Part shown: positions 29,578 to 42,084 of the stretch, in pieces
How positions within the stretch are numbered: the stretch's first letter is position 1
How the letters are laid out: each line of letters opens with the position of its first letter
DNA from: Nitzschia sp. DOCU1
Lineage: Eukaryota > Bacillariophyta > Bacillariophyceae > Bacillariales > Bacillariaceae
Reading direction: 5' to 3'
Length of the DNA stretch: 64,000 bases
NCBI GenBank assembly: GCA_951394045.1
Contig: OX595987.1
Location: forward strand, 1,426,001-1,490,000
Notes under the pieces: model-generated
Seen by the model: only the letters and a program-made list of their open reading frames with translations
Database searches by the model: none
What the model was told of the DNA's origin: nothing
Made by a program: the position numbers and the translations under genes

Positions 29578-31808
29578 AGGAATAGCGAGTGGCCTCGGAT
29601 AAACTGAAACATAACAAATTGGCGTTTGAGCACCCTATGGTGGTGGAATCTGGCACGTATTCTCCCCTCGAAGAAGTCTATAGCCAGCTGTAGTTGCAAT
29701 GAGAAGCAGGTAATAAGTATTTGACAAAGGCAGCTGCGTGACCCTCTCTCTGACTGCCGGTAAGTCAGTAGAAAAGATGACCGCCATGGTCGTCGAGGTC
29801 GGGTTGAGGGGGCATATGCATACACAGACAGTGAGTGTATCTTTCGCCTGTCTGTCGCCCGTCACATGGGCAAGTCTGTAGCGGGAATGGCATTCTTGAT
29901 TGGCGAACGAGCCTTTCTGCGTCATCATGGCGAAAAATGTTAAGGGCGAAAAGCGAGCTCACAATAGTGGGAGTGGTAAAAAGGGACACAGCAATCAGCA
30001 TGTTTCAGACAACGATGAAAAAGATAGCTAGCGTGGACTTGGATGGAGTTACACATACAATCCGTGATCATCGACACCGCAGAGTGTTTCACAATGGATG
30101 AATGTGGATGACTTTTGGCCGACCGTGGGGTCTGGTCTCATCGTGGGAACTCCTTGCCTGGGAGGAAGGAAAGCCCAAGAAAAAATCACTTTTTCACTCA
30201 ATCGTCATCACTTTTCTGTGAAATGAGCAATCTGCATCGCTCCTTGTTTCTTCATCCTTGCCTTCATGACCATGATGGAGATGACAGTCCCGCAGCGCCA
30301 CCTGGTGCTCCTGCTGTTTGTCTCGCAGGAAAGTCGGCATTGCATGAGTGGTGGAGATGACATCCTGGGGTCCTCACGGGTAGGACCCTAAAAGCTTCCG
30401 ATGGAAGCACGCCGGGATCGATCCTCGCTCATTTTCTGTCTTTGTTCTTCTCTCTTTCTTTTCAATAGATCTGTGGATTGCTCTGGTGGTGGCAGTCCAG
30501 GTCGTGTCGAGCCTTCCTGGGGTCCCCGTGGGTGGGACCCTAAAAGCTATCATATCATCCTCCCACAATTTTGTGGCATGGGGCGGTAGCATGCCAGGAA
30601 AGATCGGTTGATTGTCGACCAAGGAGCTTGATTTGAGGTGAAATCTTTGCTGTCGTGCTGGTGTTCTCTCGTTCTGACAAGATTTTCCTCTTTCTATTTT
30701 AGCTGTTGCAAGTACTACCGACCATGACTCCAAAAGTGTTCTCTTTTCATTCCCTTGTGTGCAGGTACATCCCCGCCTGGCTATTAAAAATGTATGTAAT
30801 TTGTGAGGTGACAGCCGAAAGAAGAATAGTGGGATGGGGGGCAACCGGCATGGCTTGGGGCACTGGGGGCAAAAAGCCAGTGATACGCCATTGACCCCGG
30901 AACGCCCCATCCCACGTTGGATGCAGCAAGTTGGTGGATGAGTGGATGCTGTGGCATGTTCTAGTCCCAAACATGGTAACGCAGACATCCATGACCCCAA
31001 TGATTGGACTCCATCAGAAAAATTGGCCTCCAAGGGAATGGAGGAGGATTACTTAGGAGTCGTGGGATGAGGTTTTGCTTGCGACGTCTAGAATGGAAAG
31101 TGGAGAAGATTGGCAAGAACGAAGACGTTGGGGCGATGGTAAAGGCTTCACCTTGCAATCAAAGCTACTTTGTTGGCTGGATCTATTGTTGGAAAGTTGA
31201 GTTCTCTCTTTGTTTTGCAGGTTGGTTGTGGTGTGGGTAGGGGTCTGATTGTGTGTGGTCGTGGTAAGTGCAGATTGTCTGGTGTCCCCGTTTGGTTGTA
31301 TTTTCATCTCTCCCACAGTGCTACTTATACCCCTGTTCTTTCCTCGTTTTGCAGGCATCTGATTTTGTTCTAGTACAACGAAACCAACTTTTTCCAGAGC
31401 AACAATCCTGATCCCTGATCTTGACCCGGATTCCAATTCTCCCTGCACACAAACAGCCTGATCAATGCAACTGGTTTGTGGTTCCTGTTTTAAAACGTCC
31501 TCCACTCCCGTACCTGTCTCGTTGGGGAGAGTTTAAGTGTAACCTGTGCTGGTGCGTGCAGGATTGGAATCGCTGTACACCATCAAGTGAAGTGGATTGT
31601 TGTCTCTACTAGGTGGATCTCTCTCCCTCCCGTATGTGGGTAGAGGAGTTCTCCTCCGGGCCGAGCAGCTGTGGCCCACCCCCTCCAAAATCGAACTGCT
31701 TTGACGTAGTGGGGCTCAGTAACTTTTTGTGTGAGAACACAAAAACGAAGCTAAAAGTTCGATGAAAAGATAGATGTTAAATCTAGTTGCCTTGGAATGG
31801 CGTATTCC
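29578..31808. other. Long gene-poor region
   Basis: 2.2 kb without a recognisable gene. A 219-codon minus-strand frame (30374-31033) has no domain-like content and I do not call it. A 33-bp direct repeat with internal dyad GGGTCC...GGACCC then CTAAAAGCT occurs at 30364-30396 and 30516-30548. Several plus-strand TTTTGCAG sequences (about 31215, 31348) look like splice acceptors, so a transcribed non-coding or decayed gene is possible. Confidence 0.35.
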
Positions 31809-32113
31809 GTGCTCAATTAAAGTAGTATAAAGATTGGAACTGCCAGGACTAGCTAGAGAGAAACAGTTGCGTCATCAATCGTGCAAGCTATGAGTAGCTA
31901 GCTGCGTTGCATCGTCTTCTCGCGTGATACACAACATACGTTGATCCTAACAAGTAACGTACTATTCCTAGTATTACACATCCGTTCTTGGCATCGCTTT
32001 CTGTTTGCCCATGTGTCCTCCTTATCAAACAGCGGTCCCGCACTCTTCCGTTTGAATTGATGATGATGGTTTTCTACTTGGTCGTCCGATTCGGATTGTT
32101 TGCTTCGTCGACG
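31809..32113 (+). repeat. Dispersed repeat, copy 2
   Basis: The match to 3309-3610 in the same orientation. Its flanks are unrelated to those of copy 1, so the repeat itself moved or was copied. Related TGCAGGCAT...CCGATTCCAATTCTCCC-like sequences lie on both sides, at about 31353-31445 and 32341-32428. Confidence 0.75.
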
Positions 32114-32451
32114 AGTGTGACGTGTGAATCCTCTCGGTGCCATCCTTCGCATCCTCTGTTTCACAATGCTGCAGCGACGTCTCGTACCCACTTTTAACCG
32201 GGATGCAGCAGTATTATTGCTGCCAGGCAACGGCCACTTCTTTGTTGCCATCTTATGGTGAAGGTCTGTTTGATCGTAGTTTCTTTCTCTTTTGCTTTTG
32301 CTACTTATTGCCGTGCCCCCCCCCCCCCCCCCCAATTTTATGCAGGCATTTGGTCTAGCAGAACAACAAACTTTGAGCAATGTTCCAAATGCCCCGCCTC
32401 GACCCCGATTCCAATTCTCCCCGCGCAATAAATGAGCAGCATTATTGAGAG

Positions 32452-34221
32452 TTATAGAAGCTCGACATCTTCCATGACTCCTTCAAAATCGACCTCTTCC
32501 ATATTTGGTGATTTTGATGCCGCGTCTTCGATGTGCGCCGCACGGACCATCGCCGTCTTGTCCCGGCTGCTCTGACCTCTCGTCCTCGTGTACACAAACA
32601 AAACTGCCACCACCAAAAGAACACCAAGAGTGAAGAGGACAAATATGGAGGCTGCAGATTCCTTATTGTTTTGGAGTTTCAGCGCTGTGCGCTGCGCGTC
32701 AGACTTTAGCAGTTCGCAGTGCGGGCCAGTATATAGTTCGGGGCACTTGCAGGCAGGATACCTACAGAGCAACAAGAAGACAACTCATGAGAATACATCG
32801 TTTGAAATGTTTGTAGAACAGCGCCGTGAGCAGTATGAACTTACCTCTTTCCATTTTCTTCATACGTCATACATACTCCATCATTGACACAAGTGATCAA
32901 GCTTGTCAATCCCCGATAAACGGTGTTACCAGTATCCGCCGAGGTGCATTCCGATGATCGATGATGCTGGCAAAATGTTCCCACGTTGTCGTCGTCGCAT
33001 TCACAAGTCCAGTTGGGATGCTGGTCATCCTTTGGAGGCACACACTTGGTTCCGTGCAAGCACATGTGTTCGCCGTTTCCACATTCTTCATATGCATGTT
33101 CACATTTCGCTCCAGTGAATCCCGGAGGACAAACGCAATGCTCGATATTCTCACTTTGCGTTTCATCTGCCCCCTCGCTGAACCCGTCGATTGGAGACGG
33201 GTCTTTGGCGCCTTTGCGACATACTCCTCCGTTCCGGCATGTCAATGTGCAGTTATTAACAGCGTGGTCACGATCCTGACTTTCGAATTCGCAAGATGGC
33301 CCAGTCCATGCTTCCGGACACTCGCAAGAAAACGCCCTGATACATAACCATCGTGAGGTTTCGGAATACTTTTGCTGTGCTATTGTCCTTGCCTGCTATC
33401 ATTGGAACTTACCCATTCCCTTCATCGTGACACTTGCCTCCATTGACACAAAAATACTCCTCCGCTTCCTCACAATACGTCGTCGCTTCGTATTGGCAAT
33501 ATTGACCGGCATAATGCTTTCCTGGATCATTAATGGTACCACAGTCACAGAACATTGCACCATCACTTGTGTGAATACAGGAGCTCCCATGCCGACATTT
33601 ATCCAACCCGCATGCCACTTCGGCGACAATTTCTTCACAGAAATCCCCGCTAGTGCCTGTTGGACAAGAACATTCGACTCCATTCGGACCAGTGGTCGTA
33701 CATGTACCTCCATTCTGGCAGATCAAAGTATCACATGAGACTGCAGACGGCGCCTGGGTTGTGGAAGTTTCCACGACTTCGCACATATCGCCTGACGTTC
33801 CAGGATTACAAACGCATACGCCAAGTTGGCACTGTCCTCCATTTTGGCATTCGGGGTCACAGACTGCTGGTACGGCACTGCTGGGCGCCTCGGTCTCTGG
33901 AGCACTTTCAGATGCGACAGAAGGGCAGGATGCTTCGTTTCCTGGTGTACAAGTAGGAGTTTCTGTAATTGTTGTCGTCGTTTCCTCTAATGTTTCACAT
34001 TGATTCCCCGACGTTCCTGGCGGACAAAGGCAAGCATTTTCGGCAGCCACGTCGCACTCTCCTCCATTGAAACATTCCAAGTCACACGAGGCCGTTGGTA
34101 CTTGTGTTGCATTCGCCTCTGTATCCGGATCTTGTCCTTGACAATAAATAACAATAATAATGAATTGCACCAAGAAGAAGAAGAATCGGTAGGAGAGTGG
34201 TCGTGTAGAAGAAGAAACCAT
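32452..34221 (-). CDS. Multi-EGF type I membrane protein (copy A)
   Basis: Three exons, 34221-33413, 33336-32845 and 32761-32452, with GT-AG introns of 76 and 83 bp (both phase 2), give 536 residues. An uncleaved or cleaved signal at residues 10-28 (YRFFFFLVQFIIIVIYC) is followed by eight EGF-like modules with patterns such as CQNGGTC...CSCPTGTSGDFC. Thr/Ser/Pro-rich linkers separate the first modules. A membrane span (ASIFVLFTLGVLLVVAVLFV) lies near residue 465, and a cytosolic tail of about 50 residues ends in DVELL. It is probably a cell-surface adhesion or receptor-like protein. Its mirror-image neighbour at 34836 shares architecture and intron placement. Confidence 0.85.
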
Positions 34222-34835
34222 CCTGTGAATTTTCTGTGGGAATTCTTCTTCACCAAAGAATATTGCGGTTCGTCTGATTTTCTCACCCCAAAAAAGACGT
34301 GATTCTAATGCAAGTCGCTCCACGAGACTTTCTCTTTGGGTTTAACAAAGTGCCGGGTCGAATTGTGATTTGAACTAAAGGTGTCCGAGGACGAGCATAT
34401 CATCATGGTCAACTTATGCTTTGCGATGACTCCCGTGACAAGCGGACTGACGCGCGGCGCGCCTCAAGAGTCCGCTATTGGATCGTCTTGGTCGTTCACA
34501 CGAGGCTCGGCCGGCCCGACGGAGGGAGCAATCAAATGTGTGTGTGTGTCGCACGCATTACATAGCAAGTTGGCTTTGAATTGGCATGGCCGGCGACTGC
34601 CTGTTGAATTCAATTATATTGGTAGGAACTCCTGCAGCATTCTTTTTCACGCCCGCCAGTCCACCGGGGATGGGATGGGAACGAAGCGCCAAAGTTTCGC
34701 GTTTTGGTTTTATGGTGGTTGTTGTCGGCAAGCAAACCATACTTCTTGATTGTGGTTGTTCCAGCAGTGGTTACATTCCTTGATTGATTGATTGATTCAA
34801 AGCAGGCATCAAAAACGACTAGAAGAACATCACGA
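34222..34835. other. Bidirectional promoter of the EGF gene pair
   Basis: 614 bp between two start codons facing outward. A (GT)n run lies near 34538. The frames inside show no domain. Confidence 0.5.
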
Positions 34836-36769
34836 ATGATGCGATCGTCTACACTATTATTACTGTTGACGGCGGCACAGCGCGTTTCTTCGCAGACTTC
34901 TGGAAGTTGCGACTTGAATTGTCATCCCGGCTCCTCCTGTGTGCAGGGAAATGCCGATTTCTCGTCTCAACCCAAGGACATTAATGGCGTCGCCTTTGAC
35001 TTTCTTCAAGAAACCTCCAAAAATGGATGGTATTGTGACTGTCCCATGAATATGACGGGGCTGCGATGCAATCGTCCCTATGTCGAATGCGACGGCAATG
35101 ATCACGTCTGTTATCACGGCGGCAAGTGCATTGACGGCATTGAAGATGCTGTAGCTGAGGATCAACTCTTTTGTGATTGTGACGGCGCCAATCACATGGG
35201 TGTTCCGTATGTAGGCAAGTACTGTGAAGTAGAAGGCGCGGTCGAGTGTGGAGATTCGCAAGAGTTTTGCACACATGGCGGCACGTGTGCGGATGGATTC
35301 GAAACCATGGCACATCCTTGCAATTGCAAGACTGGGCATCGTGGTCCTCACTGTGAGTTTGATACTGGCTTTGTTCCGGAATGCACTTTGGAGTGTCAAA
35401 ATGGTGGAGCGTGCATGCTCGGAATCAAGGATTACGACACGGCGCTCATGGAGGAATTTTGGGCGTTGCATGACGGCAAGTTCCAGTACTGCGAGTGCCC
35501 CGAAGGCTGGTACGGACTGAACTGTGAGATTCAAGGAGAAAAGTGTGGGACCGATCTTTGCTTTAATGGAGCAAAGTGTTTGCAAACGGAACATTCGGAT
35601 GGAGAAGTGGACTACACTTGCGATTGTTCGACGGCGAACAATGGCCAGACTTCGTTTTCGGGAGAATTCTGTGAAAATGAAGCGTCTTCCTTTTGTAGCA
35701 AGGATGCGACTCAAAATGGACAGCTATTTTGTGTCAATGGTGGAGTTTGTAAGGAAGACGAGTAAGTAAAGCACTAATGTGGGTGGAGAGTCTGGCATTG
35801 CAACGATCTGACACTTTGCTAACTTTTGAACTATTCTCAGAGAGGAAGGCTGCGAATGCCCAGAGGGATTCCATGGGCCCATTTGCGAGTACCGCGACGC
35901 TCAAACGGTCGAACAGTGCCGACTCCAATGCCAGAATGGTGGACGGTGCCGCAGTGGACAGAAGGACAACAAGCTGTTTCAGCAATTCGGGGAAGAACTC
36001 AAACGTTACAACGAAACACACAAACTCTGGGAGCACTGTGTCTGCCCAGAAGGCTACTTTGGCATTCAGTGCGAACACGAGCTGGAAATTTGTCCAGGGG
36101 GAGAACACGTGTGCTTGCATGGTTCCAAGTGTGTCGCCCAGGATGAAACAAACAGCGAGACGTCTAGTTCGTGCGACTGCGACGAAGCCTTTAACGGCAA
36201 TACGCAATTCGCTGGAAAGTTTTGCCAGTACACGAGCACGGATGTCTGTACCAAGAATGGCAAGCCGGGAACAGGAAAGGCCAGTTTTGCTTTTTGCGTT
36301 AATAATGGAAAGTGCAAGGACCTGGTGGACGCAAACGAACCGTAAGTACATGGCAGAGTCTGGTGGTGAAGTTGAAGCCAACAATGATTACTAACTACAT
36401 ATTTCTTCCCATCCTCTTTTTCCCAGACACCCCGGTTGTGAATGTACCAATGGATTCCATGGTCCCCACTGCGAATTCTTAAATCAGCCAGCGGCGACAA
36501 CGGAAGATGACAAGCCCGTCAGTCAAAGTGAGGGACTCATTATTGGACTTGCTTCTGCTCTGCTGGTTTTGGTGGCTTTGATCTTTGGGGGACTATTGAA
36601 AAAGTACTCGGAATCTGGCACGGAGCATACGGGCAAGGACGACATTCCGACGGATATTGATACGCATGGCGGAACTTCGGGAATGGTGACAGAGGAGGAA
36701 ACCGTTGACATGCAGTCGCCTCGCATCCCGCTTGAAGAAAAGGAACTCCACACGGTGGAAATCATTTAG
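34836..36769 (+). CDS. Multi-EGF type I membrane protein (copy B)
   Basis: Three exons, 34836-35761, 35841-36341 and 36427-36769, with introns of 79 and 85 bp, both phase 2, give 589 residues. A signal peptide (STLLLLLTAAQRVSSQ) precedes about nine EGF-like modules, for example CQNGGAC...CECPEGWYGLNC and CLHGSKC...CDCDEAFNGN. Residues about 485-505 span the membrane (GLIIGLASALLVLVALIFGG). The tail is acidic and ends KELHTVEII. Each intron falls just before a CEC/CKC-type half-module, as in copy A. The role is likely at the cell surface, in adhesion or signalling; ligands are unknown. Start ATGs at 34836 and 34839 are adjacent. Confidence 0.86.
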
Positions 36770-37624
36770 AGAAAGAGGTCATACACAATGACTACCAATG
36801 CCCTCGTCCGCAGTTTAAAGTGTATTAATATATATTAGTCAGAAACCACGCAAATGTTCAACGGCAACTCGTAGCAGGTTGGTGCGTCCATGCTACTGTA
36901 GCTTTTGACCCAGGGCAACATGTCAGAAAGCAGTGATCCGACGGCGCTGCTACACTATCTACTGTTAAGAGAGAGTATCTACTAGCTAGAGAGCTAATAT
37001 TTTATGTTCGGTATCTACTGGGTGTCACATTACTTTGTGCCTCCTCTTCAAACGGGTTGGCAAAGGCAGATTGATTTTTGTTTGTTGGTGCACTTACTAG
37101 TAGAGTCAGTATCCACTATATACCAACCCCCACTCGTTGGCTACTCTTTTATCCGAAGCTATGTATGCGGAGACTACTCTACTACTAGTAGAGAGATGAA
37201 ATTACTTGCTACTACACGTGAAAATAGCGTGTCGTGTAAATTCGATTAACGTGATTTGCCTGATAAGGTCCAAAGTGACAAAGGCGGCAAAGTTTCGCCG
37301 TCTACTACTAGAGAGAGCGAGCATAACGTGTTTTGCATCTTCAATGGCCGGTTTTAACGCGCACATTTCACATAAATGCTAAGCGCTCGAGAGAGATAAA
37401 AGGGCCGGGTGATCCCCTTCTCTTCGTCGACTTTTCTGCAGCATCAAAACGATGCCGCTGGCAGCGTAAAGGAAAACCAGTCCGCACATGACACAAAAAG
37501 AGCATACTGAGGCTAAAGACTCTCTGACCGCAACCCTCTAGTTTCACAGCAGCGCTTCCAGAAAATCCTTTCTTGACGCAAACTAGAGACGAATTGTTAA
37601 TTATTAGTTCTTCGTGCATGGGTA
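36770..37624. other. Intergenic region upstream of NRT2
   Basis: Low-complexity ACTAGTAGAG-type repeats occur near 37090-37200 and 37300-37315. No gene is supported. It presumably includes the nitrate transporter promoter. Confidence 0.4.
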
Positions 37625-39351
37625 ATGGTGGAAAATCAAGTAACGTTTGAAGTACCAGCTGAGAATGACGCGTCTCCCCCAGTGGTGCGTATCGCGAATG
37701 GTGGCTGAATCTTTCTTGCCCATTTCGTTATTAACATGCCATCATGTTGCATTCTTTTGAAATATAGATGGATGGGACATGGAAGAAATACACTAGCTAC
37801 GACCTGGAAGTTGACCCGGACCAAGATGACAAGGCGAAGGAAGTTAATTTGTGCAACTTTACCAGGCCTCACATGCGAGCTTTCCACTGCTCCTGGTACG
37901 TCTAATAAAAGTCACATTATGCGATCCGGGAGCAGCCTAACTGACTAATTCAACTGTTCTGTTTTGTCGTTTAGGTTCGCGTTCTTTATGGCTTTCTTCA
38001 TCTGGTTTGCCATTGCACCCCTGCTTCCTGAGATTCAAGTGTCCTTAGATCTAACAAAGCAAGACATTTGGAATTCGTCAATTGCTGGAGTTGGTGGCAC
38101 CATTCTGATACGTTTTATTTTGGGCCCATTGTGTGATAAGTACGGCGCTCGAGTTTTGTTCTCGTTGGTGCTCTGTGGCGCCTCCATTCCCACTGCATGC
38201 ACAGGGCTGGTAACGACGCCACACGGGTTAGTTATCCTAAGAGCCTTCATCGGTTTAGCTGGTGGAACCTTTGTTACATGCCAGTACTGGACAAGTCGAA
38301 TGTTCACAAAAGAAGTTGTAGGAACGGCAAATGCTTTGGCTGCGGGGTGGGGAAATCTTGGGGCTTCGATTACGCAGATTGTCATGGGAACCTTCCTGTT
38401 TCCCGTATTCACGTCTATGTTCGATGGTGACGAAGATATGGCGTGGCGGACTGTATGTATTGTTCCAGCAGTTCTTGCATTTACTACGGGAATCATCATC
38501 TACTACATCAGCGACGACGCTCCCAAAGGAAACTATCACGAATTGAAGAAGCACAACGTCATGGAGAAAGTTTCTGCTACGGAGTCATTTATCACGGCGG
38601 CTCTTGATTGGAATACGTGGCTGCTTTTCCTGCAATACGCATGCTGTTTTGGAGTCGAGTTGACCATGAATAACGCCACTACTCTTTATTTCCGGGTAAG
38701 CTTTGTCTCATACTTCTCCAGACGGTACTGGCTTCCCCCGATGACTAACCTGCCGATTTCATCGCGCTGTAGGATATGTTCGGTCAGTCGTCCGAAGCTG
38801 CCGGTGCGATTGCGTCTATTTTCGGGTGGATGAACCTTTTTGCCCGTGGCCTTGGGGGTGTCCTCAGTGATAGTTTGCAGGAGACGATGGGAATGCGCGG
38901 TCGCATTTGGGCACAGGCAGCCCTCTTGATGTTTGAAGGCATCGCCGTTATGGTCTTCGCCACGACGGAAACTCTGGCAGGAGCCGTTATCGTTTTGGTA
39001 CTCTTTTCCTTGTTTGTCCAAAGCGCAGAAGGAACTTCTTTTGGAATTGTACCTTATATCAATCCTCGCTTCACGGGGTCCGTAACGGGCATCGTTGGGG
39101 CGGGGGGAAATGTCGGCGCAGTGTGTTTTGGGCTTGCCTTCCGTTCGCTGAATTATTACCAAGCATTCATGATCATGGGTGGAATCATCCTGTTATCATC
39201 GGTTATGAGTATTTTCATCTCAATAAAAGGACATCGTGGGCTTCTGCACGGAGAAGACCTTATCGTCGATAAGGAATCTGGTGAGATTGTCGAAGTCTCG
39301 AAGGAAGGGGAGGGGCTCTTGGACCCTTCCCAAAGGAGCCCCGTTGTCTAA
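37625..39351 (+). CDS. NRT2: High-affinity nitrate/nitrite transporter, NRT2 (NNP family)
   Basis: Four exons, 37625-37684, 37768-37895, 37975-38695 and 38773-39351, with introns of 83, 79 and 77 bp, give 495 residues. It belongs to the MFS. The N-terminus up to CNFTRPHMRAFHCSW is cytosolic, and about twelve hydrophobic segments follow. The two nitrate-signature glycine motifs are present: ALAAGWGNLGASITQ in TM5 and GIVGAGGNVGAVCFG in TM11. The MFS loop GPLCDKYGARV is also there. It imports nitrate and nitrite with protons or sodium at the plasma membrane. The C-terminal tail (GLLDPSQRSPVV) is short. Diatom NRT2 genes are usually induced by nitrate and repressed by ammonium; that regulation is family knowledge. 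Confidence 0.94.
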
Positions 39352-40751
39352 ACTGGGACGCCGAATCCGCCTACACCCTATTTTCGCATATGCACCATGC
39401 TGTATGATAGTTACCACATTTTTGCCCCTTGCACCTGTCAACGCTTCATGACGCGGACGGCCCGAGTTGTCCCACCATAAGCTACTAGTAGTTAAGGCTT
39501 CTACTTTTGCCGTTCTTTCTTTTCAACAACTTGTAGGAGAAAGCATTCTAGATTGTAGAGGAGTCACGACCCATGTCATCAATTATCGAGAGGGCGAATT
39601 GGTCATTGCCGGCCGAACTGCTGAGGGCAGGCAGGGCAAGAGAGGGCGAGTAAAATATGGCGCAGACTGTTGCCAATCTCGAGGTTCCTAGCTAAGGCTA
39701 CTTGAATGATTAGGGTTAGATGTGTTGTTATCAATGGTAGACTCCCTTGTTCAAGAATACAATTGGCCTACTTTCCAAGTCTATCTTCCTTGGGTTGTCA
39801 GCATGAGTCTTGTTTTGAGTCGCGAGCGTGCTTGCCTGGCGGTGAGCAGACAGCGGCGTCGGAACTGAATCCTAAATCGACCATGACATTGCAGGGTGTT
39901 TTGGTGCCATGGCTTTCCCCCATACCATTGATTCCTTTTTTACCAGCCTGGCCGTTTTGCATGGCTCCTTATCTCTTGGAGGGTCAAAGGTTGAAGTATG
40001 GAAGCGGAATCGCAAACTTCCATGACAAGAAAGTCGTCTTGAAGTGGAAGGCAGTCACCTCGGGAAATGCTGTTGAGAATGCGATCGACTCTTGGATGTT
40101 TCACCTACACTGATGATACCAAAGTGATATTATGACGACCCACTAAGCAGTGGCATCATTACTGGAAGTATTGCGCCAACAAATCTCCTGGCTGTCTTAA
40201 CAGAAGAAAAAAGTTTAATGTTGAATGCAATTGGATTCGAATCGTCTTCTCAAGCAACGACAAAATGTTGCAGGGTGATTGCCATGTTGACGGTCTGAAT
40301 GAACGCGTTTCATCGGAAAGGGACAGTTTCGTTATTACCAGCCTCATTCCTGCGCTATCAACGAAGCGACGTTATGCATGCAAGCGTGGTATGCCATCCA
40401 AACACCTGGACGAGAGGACATTGTCGGTGTGATTATCTCAGATTCACCCACAGTGGTGCCCGAAGAGGTGCCAGTAATGTCCAAGATTCAAGGACTAGGA
40501 AGTTCGTCGTGTCGAATTCAGTTCTGGGATCGTGTCGTTCCAATCCGTTAGTGAACTTGGCCAGCAAACGCATTCGCAAGAAGGTCAAATTTTCTGTTCA
40601 TTTCATTTTGTCTACATTATCTGGCTGACGCAAGCTACTACAACGAATGATGACAGCAACATGTGTGTTGCACCCCTCGACTCCGCTAGCTCCATCCTAT
40701 GCCACATGGAAAGATTCTAGAGACACGCCGCTGGGCGACGCAGCCTCTTGC
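39352..40751. other. Intergenic region, nothing supported
   Basis: 1.4 kb with only short open frames of no recognisable content. Confidence 0.35.
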
Positions 40752-41426
40752 TCACGCCTGGTCTACCTTGCGCTTGCCACCCAAGTGGGCGCCTGCGCCT
40801 TGAAGAAGTTGATTCGCCATGGCGCCTACAAGGTTTCCGCCGCCGAATCCTGGATGTTCAAGAGACAAGCGGTTAGCGGTTCCATGGATGTCGGGTTCGA
40901 CACCATCCAAGCGTTCCGACTCTTGTTGCGCGAGGTGCAATATGCGAGAGTACTCCGAGTAGACCTTTACGTTTGTCTTGGAGAAAGCCGTGAACTCACG
41001 AAGGAGTTTATCCGCCCACTCTTTGTTGCTCTCAAGCTTCCTATTGATTTGAAGCGCCGCCTCACGAACAACGGAATCGAACTCGGCGGCGATGGACGCA
41101 GAGTCGGAACTTGCGTCATTGTCGTCCTCGGCGTCGCCATCATCATCGTCCCCGTTTTCCTTGTTGCCGTGAGCATCGAACTTGTCGGAAGCGTCGGTGT
41201 AGTCGGGGCTGTCAGTTTTGGAAGTAGGGTGAAAGAAGGGCGTTTTGTTGCCCTTGACTTTGGAGGGAGTTTTGGAGTGCAAGTGATTTCCCATGGGCGT
41301 GGTGGTGTCACCATGATCGGGATCCCGCTCCACCGGCGAGTCTTCGGGGCGAGGGATTCCAGTCGCATCGGATGGCGACTCCATGCCGTCGGTGGAAGAG
41401 GGGGAAAAGAGCGAAGAGTCGTTCAT
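40752..41426 (-). CDS. Hypothetical acidic protein
   Basis: A 224-residue protein. The first 120 residues are disordered, Ser/Pro/Asp-rich, with a strongly acidic run (GDDDDGDAEDDNDASSDSA). The C-terminal half looks folded and helical: AEFDSVVREAALQINRKLES, WADKLLREFTAFSKTNVKVY and YSRILHLAQQESERLDG. The end is glycine-rich and basic (HLGGKRKVDQA). No family is recognised; a nuclear scaffold or chromosome-associated protein would fit, but that is a guess. The frame is also open above this ATG to 41588. An antisense frame of similar length exists on the plus strand (40647-41591), but its composition is less protein-like. Confidence 0.5.
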   Translation of the reverse strand: MNDSSLFSPSSTDGMESPSDATGIPRPEDSPVERDPDHGDTTTPMGNHLHSKTPSKVKGNKTPFFHPTSKTDSPDYTDASDKFDAHGNKENGDDDDGDAEDDNDASSDSASIAAEFDSVVREAALQINRKLESNKEWADKLLREFTAFSKTNVKVYSEYSRILHLAQQESERLDGVEPDIHGTANRLSLEHPGFGGGNLVGAMANQLLQGAGAHLGGKRKVDQA

Positions 41427-42084
41427 GATCGATCGAAATGCTGCACGTCCACGACAGAAATGAGACCCATGCGAAAGACGCCATGGACGACGCTCCAACG
41501 AAACAACAGCGACAGATTGACTCACCGTGACAACAGGAAAGGTGGTGATTACCGTTCGACACAAACAATTGTGGATCTTAGTAAGCAATAAGGCAGAGAT
41601 GATATGTGTCTTCTACGAAATAGAGTAGGAAATGTGTTTGCTTGTGAGCTCTTCCTTCTCTTGCCATCGCATTGCCATCATGCGATCGACCGGGAAAGGC
41701 GTAGGTACGTTATTCAATATGTGCTTGGTCAAGTTTCGGGGGTTGCATCCATGGTTCCGGTCTGACGGCAAGACGATGTGACCAGAAGATTCGATGGTTC
41801 GAGCTCTCCACAGTGATAAAGTTTGGACACCGTGAAAAAATAAGCAAAGATACCAAATTCTCGTACCTCGCAATATTCGCCTTCCGAACCTCCTGTCCTT
41901 CCGCACCTTCGCAGAAACACGCACTTGGGATTGGGTCTTTCTTGCCATTCATCGCTCCAGCCCCTTCCTCTCCAGCCTTTCTCGCCCCTTTTCCCAATGT
42001 CGTCAGCTCTTTTTATTCCGTTCTCCGGGTGAGACCTTTTGAGAGCTTGTGTCCACAAATTATTGCACCTGAGACGATTGCACC
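41427..42084. other. Divergent intergenic region
   Basis: Between the acidic protein (minus) and the mitochondrial carrier (plus). No feature is supported. Confidence 0.35.

Noticed and set aside
30374..31033. Minus-strand frame of 219 codons
   Set aside because: It has irregular composition (many Cys, Pro and Arg, no domain) and spans a direct repeat; I consider it chance.
40647..41591. Long plus-strand frame of 314 codons opposite the acidic protein gene
   Set aside because: Its Gly/Val/Arg-rich make-up looks like the shadow of the minus-strand Ser/Asp-rich frame, and no domain is visible.
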